64,000 nt of DNA, taken from positions 124,001-188,000 of the forward strand of contig NZ_CP012590.1 in assembly GCF_001278845.1 (NCBI RefSeq). The letters are read 5' to 3'. The notes below the pieces were generated by a model. The model made no database searches. It saw nothing but the letters and a program-made list of their open reading frames with translations, and was not told the origin of the DNA. How positions within the stretch are numbered: the stretch's first letter is position 1; the number at the start of each line of letters is the position of its first letter. A program made the translations under genes and the position numbers. Source of the stretch: Actinomyces sp. oral taxon 414 (GTDB taxonomy: Bacteria; Actinomycetota; Actinomycetes; Actinomycetales; Actinomycetaceae). Below, one piece after another: positions 24,276 through 32,477 of the stretch.

Positions 24276-25508
24276 TCACACCTCGCTCTCGCCGCCCACG
24301 GTGCGGAGCCTGGGCCGCATCGGGCTGGCCGTGGGCCGGCCGCCCTCAATGGCCTCCAGGCGCTGCTCCAGGGCCGAGGTGACCTCGGGATCCCCCGCCG
24401 CCTGGATGAAGGCAATGAGGTAAGCCTCCTTGGCGTCCTCGACGATCCGGTCGATGAGCTCGACCTCCTCCTCGGCGCGCGCCTCGATCATGATCAGGCG
24501 GGCCTCGGCGACGTCCAGGCGCTCCCTCAGGGCGGGGAGCTTCTTGGCGAGGGCCTTCGCCCGCTTCTCCGCCTTGCGGACCTCCCGCAGCGCCTTGCCG
24601 AACACGCGGGCCACCGGGTGATCCAGGTACTCTATGAGACCAATAACAACAGGTAGGAGAAACTGAATGGCGAAGAAGCCCAGGAGGGTGGACTGGTTGA
24701 AGCCGTCGGGCGCGTCGACGGCGGTCGCCCCCGAGACGTCGTCGCCGGCGGTCACGACCGCCTCCTGCCGCAGGAACGTCAGCATGAGGGCGGTGCAGAT
24801 CAGCACGGCGGTGAACAGGAGGGCCACCGCTCCGCCCAGGAGATAGCGCTTGTTCTGGAAGAGACGGGCGATCTGGGTGGCGCAGGCGCAGAGCGCCACG
24901 CCCAGCGCGACGGCGATCGCGAGGGTCTCGGCGAACCCCATGTCGAGCATGCCCAGGGCGTAGTTGTTGAACGCCACCTCTCCGCCGAAGGCGATGAGGA
25001 CGATGATGGTGAGGATGGCGGGCATGGGCCCGGCCGCCTCGACCCAGGCGGTGACCGTGGGACCGAGGATGGCCACGCACTCCTCCTTGGCGCTCTCGGC
25101 CCTCGCCCGAGCCCAATCGACCTTCTGCTCGGCCTCCGTCTGGTTGCGCAGGGCCGCCGTGATTGCGCCAGCGATGCTCCGCTGGTCAGCCAGGGTCTCG
25201 TGGGCCCGCATGCGCGTCTCAGTGGTCTTCACACGCCCCCAGGACTCTATCCGGCGGGTGAACTGCAGGGGTCGGTGACCAGTGCTCAGGGAGTCGGCGT
25301 CGTGGACGGGACGGGTGGCGTCGGCAATGCCGTGCTGCTCGGCCACGGAGAGCATCTCCGCGTGGTTGGTCACGGTTATCGGCGTCTGCTCGGACAGGTC
25401 ACGGGCGTCGTCCCGGTAGAAGGAGAGATCCTCCAGCATGTCGGCCGGGTCGATCTGATCGGCCGGGTCGATCGGGCGACGAGGCCGGCGTCGGAATGCG
25501 AGGCTCAT
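24276..25508 (-). CDS. Four-helix membrane protein with C-terminal coiled coil
   Basis: The 410-residue protein starts at ATG 25508. A polar N-terminal region (1-165) is followed by about four membrane segments in two pairs (about 165-235 and 245-305). A strongly charged coiled coil (about 320-390) rich in Lys, Arg, Ala and Glu comes next. This layout resembles membrane proteins with long cytoplasmic coiled coils, but I cannot name the family. It is followed one base later by the CxxC mini-protein and preceded 22 bp upstream by a helical protein, so the three form an operon. Confidence 0.8.
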   Translation of the reverse strand: MSLAFRRRPRRPIDPADQIDPADMLEDLSFYRDDARDLSEQTPITVTNHAEMLSVAEQHGIADATRPVHDADSLSTGHRPLQFTRRIESWGRVKTTETRMRAHETLADQRSIAGAITAALRNQTEAEQKVDWARARAESAKEECVAILGPTVTAWVEAAGPMPAILTIIVLIAFGGEVAFNNYALGMLDMGFAETLAIAVALGVALCACATQIARLFQNKRYLLGGAVALLFTAVLICTALMLTFLRQEAVVTAGDDVSGATAVDAPDGFNQSTLLGFFAIQFLLPVVIGLIEYLDHPVARVFGKALREVRKAEKRAKALAKKLPALRERLDVAEARLIMIEARAEEEVELIDRIVEDAKEAYLIAFIQAAGDPEVTSALEQRLEAIEGGRPTASPMRPRLRTVGGESEV

Positions 25509-25530
25509 GGTGTGCTCCTATTCTTGCGGT

Positions 25531-26292
25531 TCATGAGATGGCAGTTCGGAAGTCGCGGGACCGTTCCGGGGTCTCTCCCCCGGTCTCGCGGAAGGGCGTC
25601 CACTCCCAGGAGAGGACCTCAGGGGTGTTGACGACCTGGGTGCGCAGCAGGGGGAGGTCGTCGATCCACTCGGAGCTGGGCCGATAGACGGGAACGGGCT
25701 CGGTGACGCGGCGGGGGTGGCCGAACAGGCGCTTCCACCAGGGACCTTGGATCAGGCCCCGCCGGTAGGCGGCGACCCTGGCGTTGGTGACGGCAGCAGC
25801 CTGTCTGACAAGGTCGGCTGCCTGTGCCAGGAGGTGGTATCTCGTCTCAATGTCGGCGCTCATTCGATCGACGACCTCCTGGAGGTTGGTTCGCTGCCGC
25901 CGGGCCCGGGCCGCCTCCGCGCGGGCGGCTCGGCGCTCGCGGTAGGCCGCCACTTGGTCGGGCGGCGGGGCGTCCGGTTCGGACTGGGGCGCGGCCATGA
26001 GCTCCCGCAGCTGGCGAAGCCGTTCGGCGTCGACGGCCAGTCGGCTGTCGATGGGGGCGACGACGTCGCGCAGCCCCGCCGAGGCGATCATCTCTGCCTC
26101 GTGGCAGCGGGCGAATTCGGCGCTCGTCCAGGGGGTGGAACCGTCGTCGCCAATATCGACCCTGTGGTCGCGGCGCCCCTGGCGCTCGGCCTTGCGCAGA
26201 TTGGTCGAGATGCCGAGGCGGCGGAGGGACGCGCTCAGACCGAGCTGGGTGCGCGGGGCGGGTGGTGGGGAGGATGAGGTCTTTCTTGACAT
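25531..26292 (-). CDS. Helical protein of unknown function, 253 aa
   Basis: The chosen start is ATG 26292; the open frame continues to 26448 but the extension is Arg-rich antisense sequence across the lipoprotein start. No good ribosome-binding site decides the start. The protein is Arg/Ala-rich and mainly helical (about 60-200), with a conserved-looking C-terminus containing GPWWKRLFG and Trp/Pro motifs. No domain is recognised. It is first in the minus-strand trio and diverges from the lipoprotein gene at 26417. Confidence 0.6.
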   Translation of the reverse strand: MSRKTSSSPPPAPRTQLGLSASLRRLGISTNLRKAERQGRRDHRVDIGDDGSTPWTSAEFARCHEAEMIASAGLRDVVAPIDSRLAVDAERLRQLRELMAAPQSEPDAPPPDQVAAYRERRAARAEAARARRQRTNLQEVVDRMSADIETRYHLLAQAADLVRQAAAVTNARVAAYRRGLIQGPWWKRLFGHPRRVTEPVPVYRPSSEWIDDLPLLRTQVVNTPEVLSWEWTPFRETGGETPERSRDFRTAIS

Positions 26293-26416
26293 GTCATTGC
26301 TGACGGACACGGCGTACGCGGGGACGCCGGTCGCGGGGCCGGCGGAGCCCGACGTCGTCGCCGCCGGTACCCGGCGCCCGGCGCCGCAGCGCCGTCGGCG
26401 TCCGTCAAAGAAGCAC

Positions 26417-27613
26417 ATGACACGCAACCAGAGCGCTCGGCGCCTCACCCGCTACCTGTCTCTACTCCTGGCTCTCGTCGTCGGCTGCACCGGCCTCGCC
26501 GCGTGCGACATGAGCGACGGGGGCTCGTCAAACTCCTCCGATGAACGGACGGCCTTCGTCTACTCCACCCGTCAGAACCAGCCGGTCCTCGACGCCATGA
26601 GGCCCTCGCCGGGGCTCGACGATGACATCGCCGGCGCCGTCTCGGGGCACGGCAAGGCGACCATCCACTCCACGGGCGGAGAACTCGCCCCCGTGCAGCG
26701 GGTGGACCTGAAGGTCCACGGCAGGACCTCCCAGGCGGTCAAGCGCGACGAGGTCGCCGCCGCCAAAAGGATCCGCGCCGCCCTGACCGCCTCGGTGGCC
26801 GCCTCCCCCGAGGCGGATGTGCTGGCCGGGATCTCCGCCGCCGCGGACGAGGTGCGCGAGGGCCAGAACCCGAAGATCGTCGTCATCGACAACGGGCTGC
26901 CCACGGTGGGCTCGGTCTCCCTGCCGCAGACGGGCCTGTTCGCGCCGGGCGTCGACATCGCGGCGAGCGTGCGCGCGATGGCCGACCTGCACCTTCTGCC
27001 GGATCTGACCGGCGTGCGCGTGCGCTGGTACGGGATGGGCGAGGTCGTCGCCCCGCAAGAGAGCCTGGACGAGGCGGCGAAGGCGCGCCTGACCGAGATC
27101 TGGAAGATGATCATTGAGACGGCGGGCGGCTCCTTCGAGGAGGGCGCGCAGTCCCTGACCGCGGCGCAGGAGGTCCCGGAGAACCTGCCGCCGGTCACTC
27201 CGGTGGACGTGTCCACCACGTCCTTCTCCGCCTCGGCGCCATCGCTCTCGGTGACCCTGCCCGAGTCGGTCCTGCCCTTCGTCCCCGACGAGGCCGCCTT
27301 CCTCGACCCCGAGGCCGCCAGGGCCACGGCCCTCGCCCTGGCCGGGCAGATCGTCGCCTCGGGCACCACGACGGTCACCGTCACCGGCTGCACGGCCAGC
27401 GCTGCCACGCCGGAGGGGCGCGCCGCGCTGAGCACCAACCGCGCTCGGGCGGTGGCCGACCTGCTCGTCGCCGGCGGCGTGCCCGAGGGATCGGTCACGG
27501 TGCAGGGCCTGGGGGCCGAGTGCCCCGGGCGCGTGCCCGACCTCGACGCGGAGGGGAACCTCATCGAGGCGGCCGCCCGCGCCAACCGGGTGGTCAAGGT
27601 CACGGCCTCCTGA
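26417..27613 (+). CDS. OmpA-like lipoprotein
   Basis: The start at ATG 26417 gives a signal peptide with lipobox LAAC (Cys near residue 31), so the protein should be anchored outside the membrane. The 398-residue product has a central domain with IVVIDNGLPTVG and GVRVRWYGMGEV, found in actinobacterial OmpA-family lipoproteins. Its C-terminal OmpA-like domain (about 290-398) contains LSTNRARAVADLLVAGGV and GLGAECP...ANRVVKV, the peptidoglycan-binding pattern. It diverges from the minus-strand trio by 124 bp. It may tether a membrane complex to the wall. Confidence 0.85.
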   Translation: MTRNQSARRLTRYLSLLLALVVGCTGLAACDMSDGGSSNSSDERTAFVYSTRQNQPVLDAMRPSPGLDDDIAGAVSGHGKATIHSTGGELAPVQRVDLKVHGRTSQAVKRDEVAAAKRIRAALTASVAASPEADVLAGISAAADEVREGQNPKIVVIDNGLPTVGSVSLPQTGLFAPGVDIAASVRAMADLHLLPDLTGVRVRWYGMGEVVAPQESLDEAAKARLTEIWKMIIETAGGSFEEGAQSLTAAQEVPENLPPVTPVDVSTTSFSASAPSLSVTLPESVLPFVPDEAAFLDPEAARATALALAGQIVASGTTTVTVTGCTASAATPEGRAALSTNRARAVADLLVAGGVPEGSVTVQGLGAECPGRVPDLDAEGNLIEAAARANRVVKVTAS

Positions 27614-28011
27614 GGGGCGGGGCCGGGCAGACGGATCGGTCGGAGGTGTGGTCGGCCGGGCGGGCGGCCGCTCCCCTTCCGCAGCGGCCCGCCCGCCTCG
27701 GCGCCTTGCGTGAGCAGAGTGCTCGAGACTCATCCTGCGCGATGGCGCGGCGCCGGCAGCAGGAGACTTCAGCGGCGTCGGCCGCGGCCTATGAGACCGC
27801 ATTGGTCCGACCCTTCGTTTTCAGGCGCCCCGCCGATCCCGGCGCCGGAATTTTTGTCTCAGAAGTGGGACTACGCGGCCCCTGTCCCTTGTGATAATGT
27901 TCTCGGCGTCGCGATGAGCGGCTAAGGGGTGCGTGGTGTCGGCGAAGAGGTCCGGTCGACCTCGCGAATGACGTCTGCGCCGCGATCGGAACAACATCAC
28001 GGAGGTCTGAG
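27614..28011. other. Intergenic region before the YbjN/TPR cluster
   Basis: About 400 bp contain the terminator-like hairpin and the promoter region of the next cluster. Base composition drops after about 27,840. No coding frame with a ribosome-binding site was seen. Confidence 0.5.
27656..27698 (+). terminator. GC-rich hairpin after the lipoprotein gene
   Basis: A 15-bp imperfect inverted repeat (27658-27672 with 27683-27697, one bulge) with a 10-base loop lies about 45 bp beyond the lipoprotein stop. It is a probable terminator without a T-tract. Confidence 0.55.
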
Positions 28012-28152
28012 ATGTTCACTTACGTTGCCGATGCGAGCCCGCACGGGAATGTCAACATTCGTCGTGTGTGCAGCAACTGCGGCGGAGTCTTCTACGTCAG
28101 TTACGGTGCGCAGAATTATCGGTGCCCCCACTGCAACTGGAAGCAGGGCTGA
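28012..28152 (+). CDS. Zinc-ribbon mini-protein, 46 aa
   Basis: A short frame starts at ATG 28012, eight bases after GGAGG (28001-28005... spacing suits translation), and ends at TGA 28150. The product has two clean CxxC pairs, CSNCGGVFYVSYGAQNYRCP followed by HC, spaced as in a zinc ribbon. An aromatic-rich loop lies between them. Such small ribbons often bind nucleic acid or act as subunits. It precedes the YbjN-like gene by 22 bp with its own ribosome-binding site, so the pair is probably cotranscribed. Confidence 0.65.
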   Translation: MFTYVADASPHGNVNIRRVCSNCGGVFYVSYGAQNYRCPHCNWKQG

Positions 28153-28174
28153 CGACCGTCCGGAGGGAACCGCC

Positions 28175-28564
28175 ATGGCCACGTGGAGAGATTTCGTCAA
28201 CTTCATAGATCGGACCTACAAGTATGAAATCTTGAATGACGGTCTTCTGAAGCTCGTTTTCAACACCTCGAATCTTCGGAGTCAGCTCGTCTTCCTCGAG
28301 CATGCGACCTCCGGCTCGGGCGCCGAGTGGTTCAAGGTGAACTCGCCTATCGGGAAGTTGACTCCGCAGCAGGTCATGTATGCGGCGCGACGTCTTGAGG
28401 ATATGATCGTCGGCGGCATCATCATAAACGATAATTTGGTCTTCGTGACGACGGCGATGCCTCTGGAGAACATCGACGCCAGTGAGATCACGGATTCGAT
28501 CGAACGCATTGTTAATATTGCCGACAGGCTGGAGGCAGACATACTCGGAACCGACGAGTTCTGA
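28175..28564 (+). CDS. YbjN/type III secretion chaperone-like protein, 129 aa
   Basis: The start ATG 28175 follows GGAGGG. The 129-residue acidic protein has the alternating beta/alpha pattern of YbjN/CesT-like folds: a first helix, strands FKVNSPIGKL and LVFVTTAMPLENI, and a long C-terminal helix ending ADRLEADILG. These proteins bind other proteins as chaperones or adaptors. It is followed by the TPR protein at 28690, which suggests an adaptor role in the TPR/CHAT cluster. The fold assignment rests on pattern only. Confidence 0.65.
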   Translation: MATWRDFVNFIDRTYKYEILNDGLLKLVFNTSNLRSQLVFLEHATSGSGAEWFKVNSPIGKLTPQQVMYAARRLEDMIVGGIIINDNLVFVTTAMPLENIDASEITDSIERIVNIADRLEADILGTDEF

Positions 28565-28689
28565 GTCCCCGCAGATCGGCTGGAAGGCGGGACGCGTCCT
28601 CCGGCGAACGCTCATGGGTGATGGACGGCGAGGGTTCCGAGAGCTCGGGGTCGTCGCGCTCCCGGTGACGTCCGGCCAGGAGGCCGGTC

Positions 28690-29955
28690 ATGGCCGATGA
28701 CGGAAGCAGGAATGAGTCCGAGGATGAGCTGCGCCGCCGGGCGCGGGAGTTATTTCGCAACGGTTTGACGGCGTCCCGGGGTACTGATATTCGCGATGCC
28801 GTGAATTTTTTCGAAGAGTCGCTCGCGCTGTACCGCCTGCTCTCCGGGGCCGAACGTCAGCGCGCCGTTTGCCTGTTCAACATCGGTGCGTTATCCGTTC
28901 GCCTCGGATACTATCGGGAGGCCGCGGTCCGCTATGACGAGTCGGCCGATCTGTTCCACCGCATTCCTGGCGCTCAACGGGATGAGGCGGATTGTCTGTT
29001 CGGCGGCGGTGGCGCTCGGATCAGACTGAATGACTTCGACGGCGCGTTGAAGCGCCTGGAGGACGCGGCATTCCTCCTGGAATCCATGCCAGAGGCGCGG
29101 TCCCCCGATGTGGAAATCGCTCGAGCGCGTTGTTTGTGCAATATTGGAATATGTCTCGTGATGATGCACGAGAGAACGCGTATTCCGGTTCAGTTCGAGC
29201 AGGCCCTGGAAATCTATGGACGACTTGATGCGGTCGAGCGAACGGGGCGCGACGGGGCTGATTGCGCGAGGATCGTGGCGGCCGGGCGGCTGATGGTGGG
29301 AGATGCGGAGGGGGCTGTAGCGGATCTTCAGCGGGCTCAACGACTGTACCTGGCGTTGAATATGCTGGACGAGGCGATGGTGGTCCGCGCCCTCCTCGCT
29401 CTCACCCTTCTCTTCAGGGCGAGCTCGTGCAGCATTTCGGATGAGCGGGAGCATTTGCTGGAGGAGGCTCTGAATCTGGCAGTCGGGGCCGCTCTGCATG
29501 TGGACCGGTCGCGGTTCCGTATTGATCATCCCGGAGATCGTCGGCAATGGTTTCTGGCCCGGGCCCAGTCGATCATGGATCTGGCACTGGAGATCGCTGT
29601 CGAATCAGACGCGCCCGGCCTCATCTCCGATCTGATAGCCGTATGGCGCACCGTCGGCACTCTCGATATGTCGAAGATGCGCAGTCGTCGCGGCGGTGAC
29701 TTCGTTGAATATTTCGCATCGATGGCGAAATCTTTTGCGAAGACGATGTTGCTGATGCCCGCTGCGGAGTCTGCCGCGGCCGGAACCGATGCCGATCTTG
29801 GAAGTGCCTTCATCGCAGGTCCGGCTGTGGGTTCTCAGGCGGCCATCGCCGCGCACCTTCCGCGCCGACCCGGACCCAGGCTCCTCATGCCTCATCTTCG
29901 TGTGGCCCTCGCCGATTATACTCCGGCCTCCGGTTGCATCTCCGCTTATCGATGA
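28690..29955 (+). CDS. TPR protein with shared CHAT-associated C-terminal domain (member B)
   Basis: The start is ATG 28690, preceded by CAGGAGG. The 421-residue protein has about six TPR-like units (10-240) with the A..hF..A..hY pattern, then the C-terminal domain shared with three other proteins here: VDRSRFRI, R..WF.....IMDLALEIA, LISDLIAVWRTVGTL, a variable linker, and AGPAVGSQ...PRRPGPRLLMP...AYR at the end. It contains no protease domain. It lies just upstream of a longer paralog at 30221. Base composition is lower in GC than most of the window. Confidence 0.85.
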   Translation: MADDGSRNESEDELRRRARELFRNGLTASRGTDIRDAVNFFEESLALYRLLSGAERQRAVCLFNIGALSVRLGYYREAAVRYDESADLFHRIPGAQRDEADCLFGGGGARIRLNDFDGALKRLEDAAFLLESMPEARSPDVEIARARCLCNIGICLVMMHERTRIPVQFEQALEIYGRLDAVERTGRDGADCARIVAAGRLMVGDAEGAVADLQRAQRLYLALNMLDEAMVVRALLALTLLFRASSCSISDEREHLLEEALNLAVGAALHVDRSRFRIDHPGDRRQWFLARAQSIMDLALEIAVESDAPGLISDLIAVWRTVGTLDMSKMRSRRGGDFVEYFASMAKSFAKTMLLMPAAESAAAGTDADLGSAFIAGPAVGSQAAIAAHLPRRPGPRLLMPHLRVALADYTPASGCISAYR

Positions 29956-30220
29956 TATCCGTGATGAGCAGCACGGCCCCGAACCGACGCGAGTGCGGTA
30001 AAGTCATGGGAGAATGAGCCTTATCTTACCGAAGAGTCGAGACTTGACGACCCGGATCGGCGTGGCGACGGGGACAGTGAGTGCGAGGATGGCCCGCGGG
30101 AACCACATCCGGGGTGTTGGGTGTGTGGGCCTTCACAGGAGGGTAGGGCCAGGACGTGGCGGACCCGCTCCCGCCCTCAAACGTGAGAGAATCGAAACGA
30201 GGAGATGAAAGGAGTCGGCC

Positions 30221-32338
30221 ATGACCGACGATGAGCATCCGAATAAGTCCGAGGACGAACTTCATCGCCGGGCAAAAAAATTGCTCAATACAGGCGTGGA
30301 GGCGTTTCGCCGTGGTGATTACTCGGAGGCGTTGAGCTCCTTCGAGAGTGCCCTTGCCCTGTGCCGGGAGCTCCCCGGCACTGAGCACGACCAGGCCAAC
30401 TGTCTGTACAACAGCGGTGTTGCGCTGGGCGAGTTGGGTGATTGGCGGGGCGCGCTGGAACGATTCGATCAGGCTCTGGCCCTGTGCCGGGAGCTCCCCG
30501 GCACTGAGCACGACCATATTGGCTGCCTGAACGGCAGCGGTGTTGCGCTGGGCGAGTTGGGTGATTGGCGGGGCGCGCTGGAACGATTCGATCAGGCTCT
30601 GGCCCTGTACCGGGGGCTCCCCGGCACTGAGCACGACCAGGCCGGATGCCTGAACAACAGCGGTATTGCGCTGGGCGAGTCGGGTGATTTGCGGGGCGCG
30701 CTGGAACGCTACGAGCGGGCCCTGGCCCTGTACCGAGGGCTCCCCGGCACTGAGCGCGACCAGGCCACCTGTCTGTACAACAGCGGTAATGCGCTGAAGC
30801 GTCTGGGTGATTTGCGGGGCGCGCTGGAGCGCTATGATCGGGCTCTGGTCTTGTGCCGGGAGCTTCCCGGCACTGAACGCAACCAGACCGACTGCCTGTT
30901 CAACAGTGGTTTTGCGCTGGAGGAATCGGGTGATTTGCGGGGCGCGCTGGAGCGATTCGATCGGGCTCTGGTCTTGTACCGGGGGGTTCCCGACACTGAG
31001 CGTGACCAGGCCGACTGCCTGTTCAAAAGCGGTAATGCGCTGAGCGAATTGGGTGATTTGCGGGGCGCGCTGGAGCGCTATGATCGGGCTCTGGTCTTGT
31101 ACCGGGGGGTTCCCGGCACTGAACGCAACCAGACCGACTGCCTGTTCAACAGTGGTTTTGCGCTGGAGGAATCGGGTGATTTGCGGGGCGCGCTGGAGCG
31201 CTATGATCGGGCTCTGGTCTTGTGCCGGGGGGTTCCCGGTACTGAGCGTGACCAGGCCGACTGCCTGTTCAAAAGCGGTAATGCGCTGAGCGAATTGGGT
31301 GATTTGCGGGGCGCGCTGGAGCGCTATGAGCGGGCTCTGGCCTTGTACCGGAAGCTCCCCGGTACTGAACGCAACCAGGCCAGCTGCCTGTACAACAGCG
31401 GTGCTGCACTGGGCGAGTTGGGTGGTTGGCGGAGCGCGCTAGACCGTTTCAAACAGACGTTGACCCTGCTGAATCAGAGTATTCACGAAACTGATCGAAT
31501 TGAGGTCGAGCGAATCAGCGTCCGCTGCGTGCAAGGTATCGGCGCCTGTCTGTTTAACCTGAATGAGGCGGTATTCCCCAACCATTTCGCTCGGGCTTTG
31601 GAAGTGTTTCAGCGTCCCGAGCACGTAGATCATACGAAAGCTGATCAGGCCTCCTGTTTGAGGTCGATCGGGAATGGTCGATCTGCGACCGGCGATCTGA
31701 ATGGCGCGGTGGAGGCCTATCAACAGGCACAGGACCTCTACAGGCAAGTCGGTCAGCCCGAGAGGGCGACGGAAATCAATGTTCCCCTCGCCCGAGTGCT
31801 CAAGCGCAAAGCCGCCGCAATCGACTCGATTTTTGAACGACTCGCCCTGCTGGAGGAGTCCCTCAATCTTACAGTTGAGGCGGCGCTGTCCCTGGATAGA
31901 GCGCGGTTCCGCCTTGATCGTCTCGACGATCGTCAACGGTGGTTCCAGGCCCATGCCCGATCGACCATGGATCTGGCGCTGGAGGTCGCCGCCGAACTCG
32001 GCCGTCCTCATCTCATCTCCGACCTGATCGCCACCTGGCGCACCGTCGGCACTCTCGACGTCCCGCGAACGGGACCGAGCCGAACCGCCGGCGGGGAGAG
32101 CTGCACCAGTGACCAGCCCGTGACTGCAACTGAGCACTTCACCGGTGCTAATAGTGCAAAGGAGATGTCGGAAGGAGACGAGGGGTCGTCTTTTGTCGCC
32201 GGTCCGGCAGTCGGATCCCAGACGGCCATTATCGCCCACCTTCCGCGCCGGCCCGGTCCCGGCCTCCTCATGCCCCACCATCGCACCGCCCTCGCCGGTT
32301 ACGACCAGGCTCCAGCCCGCATCGCCGCCTACCGATGA
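30221..32338 (+). CDS. TPR protein with nine near-identical 41-residue repeats and shared C-terminal domain (member C)
   Basis: The start is ATG 30221, with AAAGGAG upstream. The 705-residue protein has about nine near-identical 41-residue units (about 35-405) of the form LGDLRGALERYDRAL.L...PGTERDQ..CL..SG.AL. Two or three diverged TPR units and the shared C-terminal domain follow: LDRARFRL, ISDLIATWRTVGTLD, then AGPAVGSQ...PRRPGPGLLMP...AYR. The repeats would make a long superhelix for protein binding. They are so alike at the DNA level that recent expansion is certain and copy number may vary between strains. The gene converges on the CHAT-operon TPR gene that ends at 32478. Confidence 0.92.
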   Translation: MTDDEHPNKSEDELHRRAKKLLNTGVEAFRRGDYSEALSSFESALALCRELPGTEHDQANCLYNSGVALGELGDWRGALERFDQALALCRELPGTEHDHIGCLNGSGVALGELGDWRGALERFDQALALYRGLPGTEHDQAGCLNNSGIALGESGDLRGALERYERALALYRGLPGTERDQATCLYNSGNALKRLGDLRGALERYDRALVLCRELPGTERNQTDCLFNSGFALEESGDLRGALERFDRALVLYRGVPDTERDQADCLFKSGNALSELGDLRGALERYDRALVLYRGVPGTERNQTDCLFNSGFALEESGDLRGALERYDRALVLCRGVPGTERDQADCLFKSGNALSELGDLRGALERYERALALYRKLPGTERNQASCLYNSGAALGELGGWRSALDRFKQTLTLLNQSIHETDRIEVERISVRCVQGIGACLFNLNEAVFPNHFARALEVFQRPEHVDHTKADQASCLRSIGNGRSATGDLNGAVEAYQQAQDLYRQVGQPERATEINVPLARVLKRKAAAIDSIFERLALLEESLNLTVEAALSLDRARFRLDRLDDRQRWFQAHARSTMDLALEVAAELGRPHLISDLIATWRTVGTLDVPRTGPSRTAGGESCTSDQPVTATEHFTGANSAKEMSEGDEGSSFVAGPAVGSQTAIIAHLPRRPGPGLLMPHHRTALAGYDQAPARIAAYR
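30331..31436 (+). repeat. 123-bp in-frame tandem repeats in TPR member C
   Basis: About nine tandem units of 123 bp (41 codons) are recognisable from the recurring GAGCTCCCCGGCACTGA-type segment at about 30,366, 30,489 and 30,612. A higher-order 246-bp duplication covers units 5-6 and 7-8 (about 30,793-31,284). Confidence 0.9.
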
Positions 32339-32477
32339 TTCACGCCGAGTATCGTCGGTCCGGACTGCGTGGAACCAGCGGTCTCGCCGTGGTGGAATTC
32401 ATGAGGAGAGCGAATCTGCTCCCCGGCGAAGAGACGAGATCCATGGCAGCCGCGGCTGCAGGAGCTGTGGACGCGCC

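Noticed and set aside
30014..30208. Small plus-strand frame between two TPR genes
   Set aside because: No ribosome-binding site and an unconvincing composition; treated as leader of the gene at 30221.
30331..31436. CRISPR-like regular repeats
   Set aside because: The 123-bp units are contiguous, in frame and coding for TPRs; there are no spacers and no cas genes.
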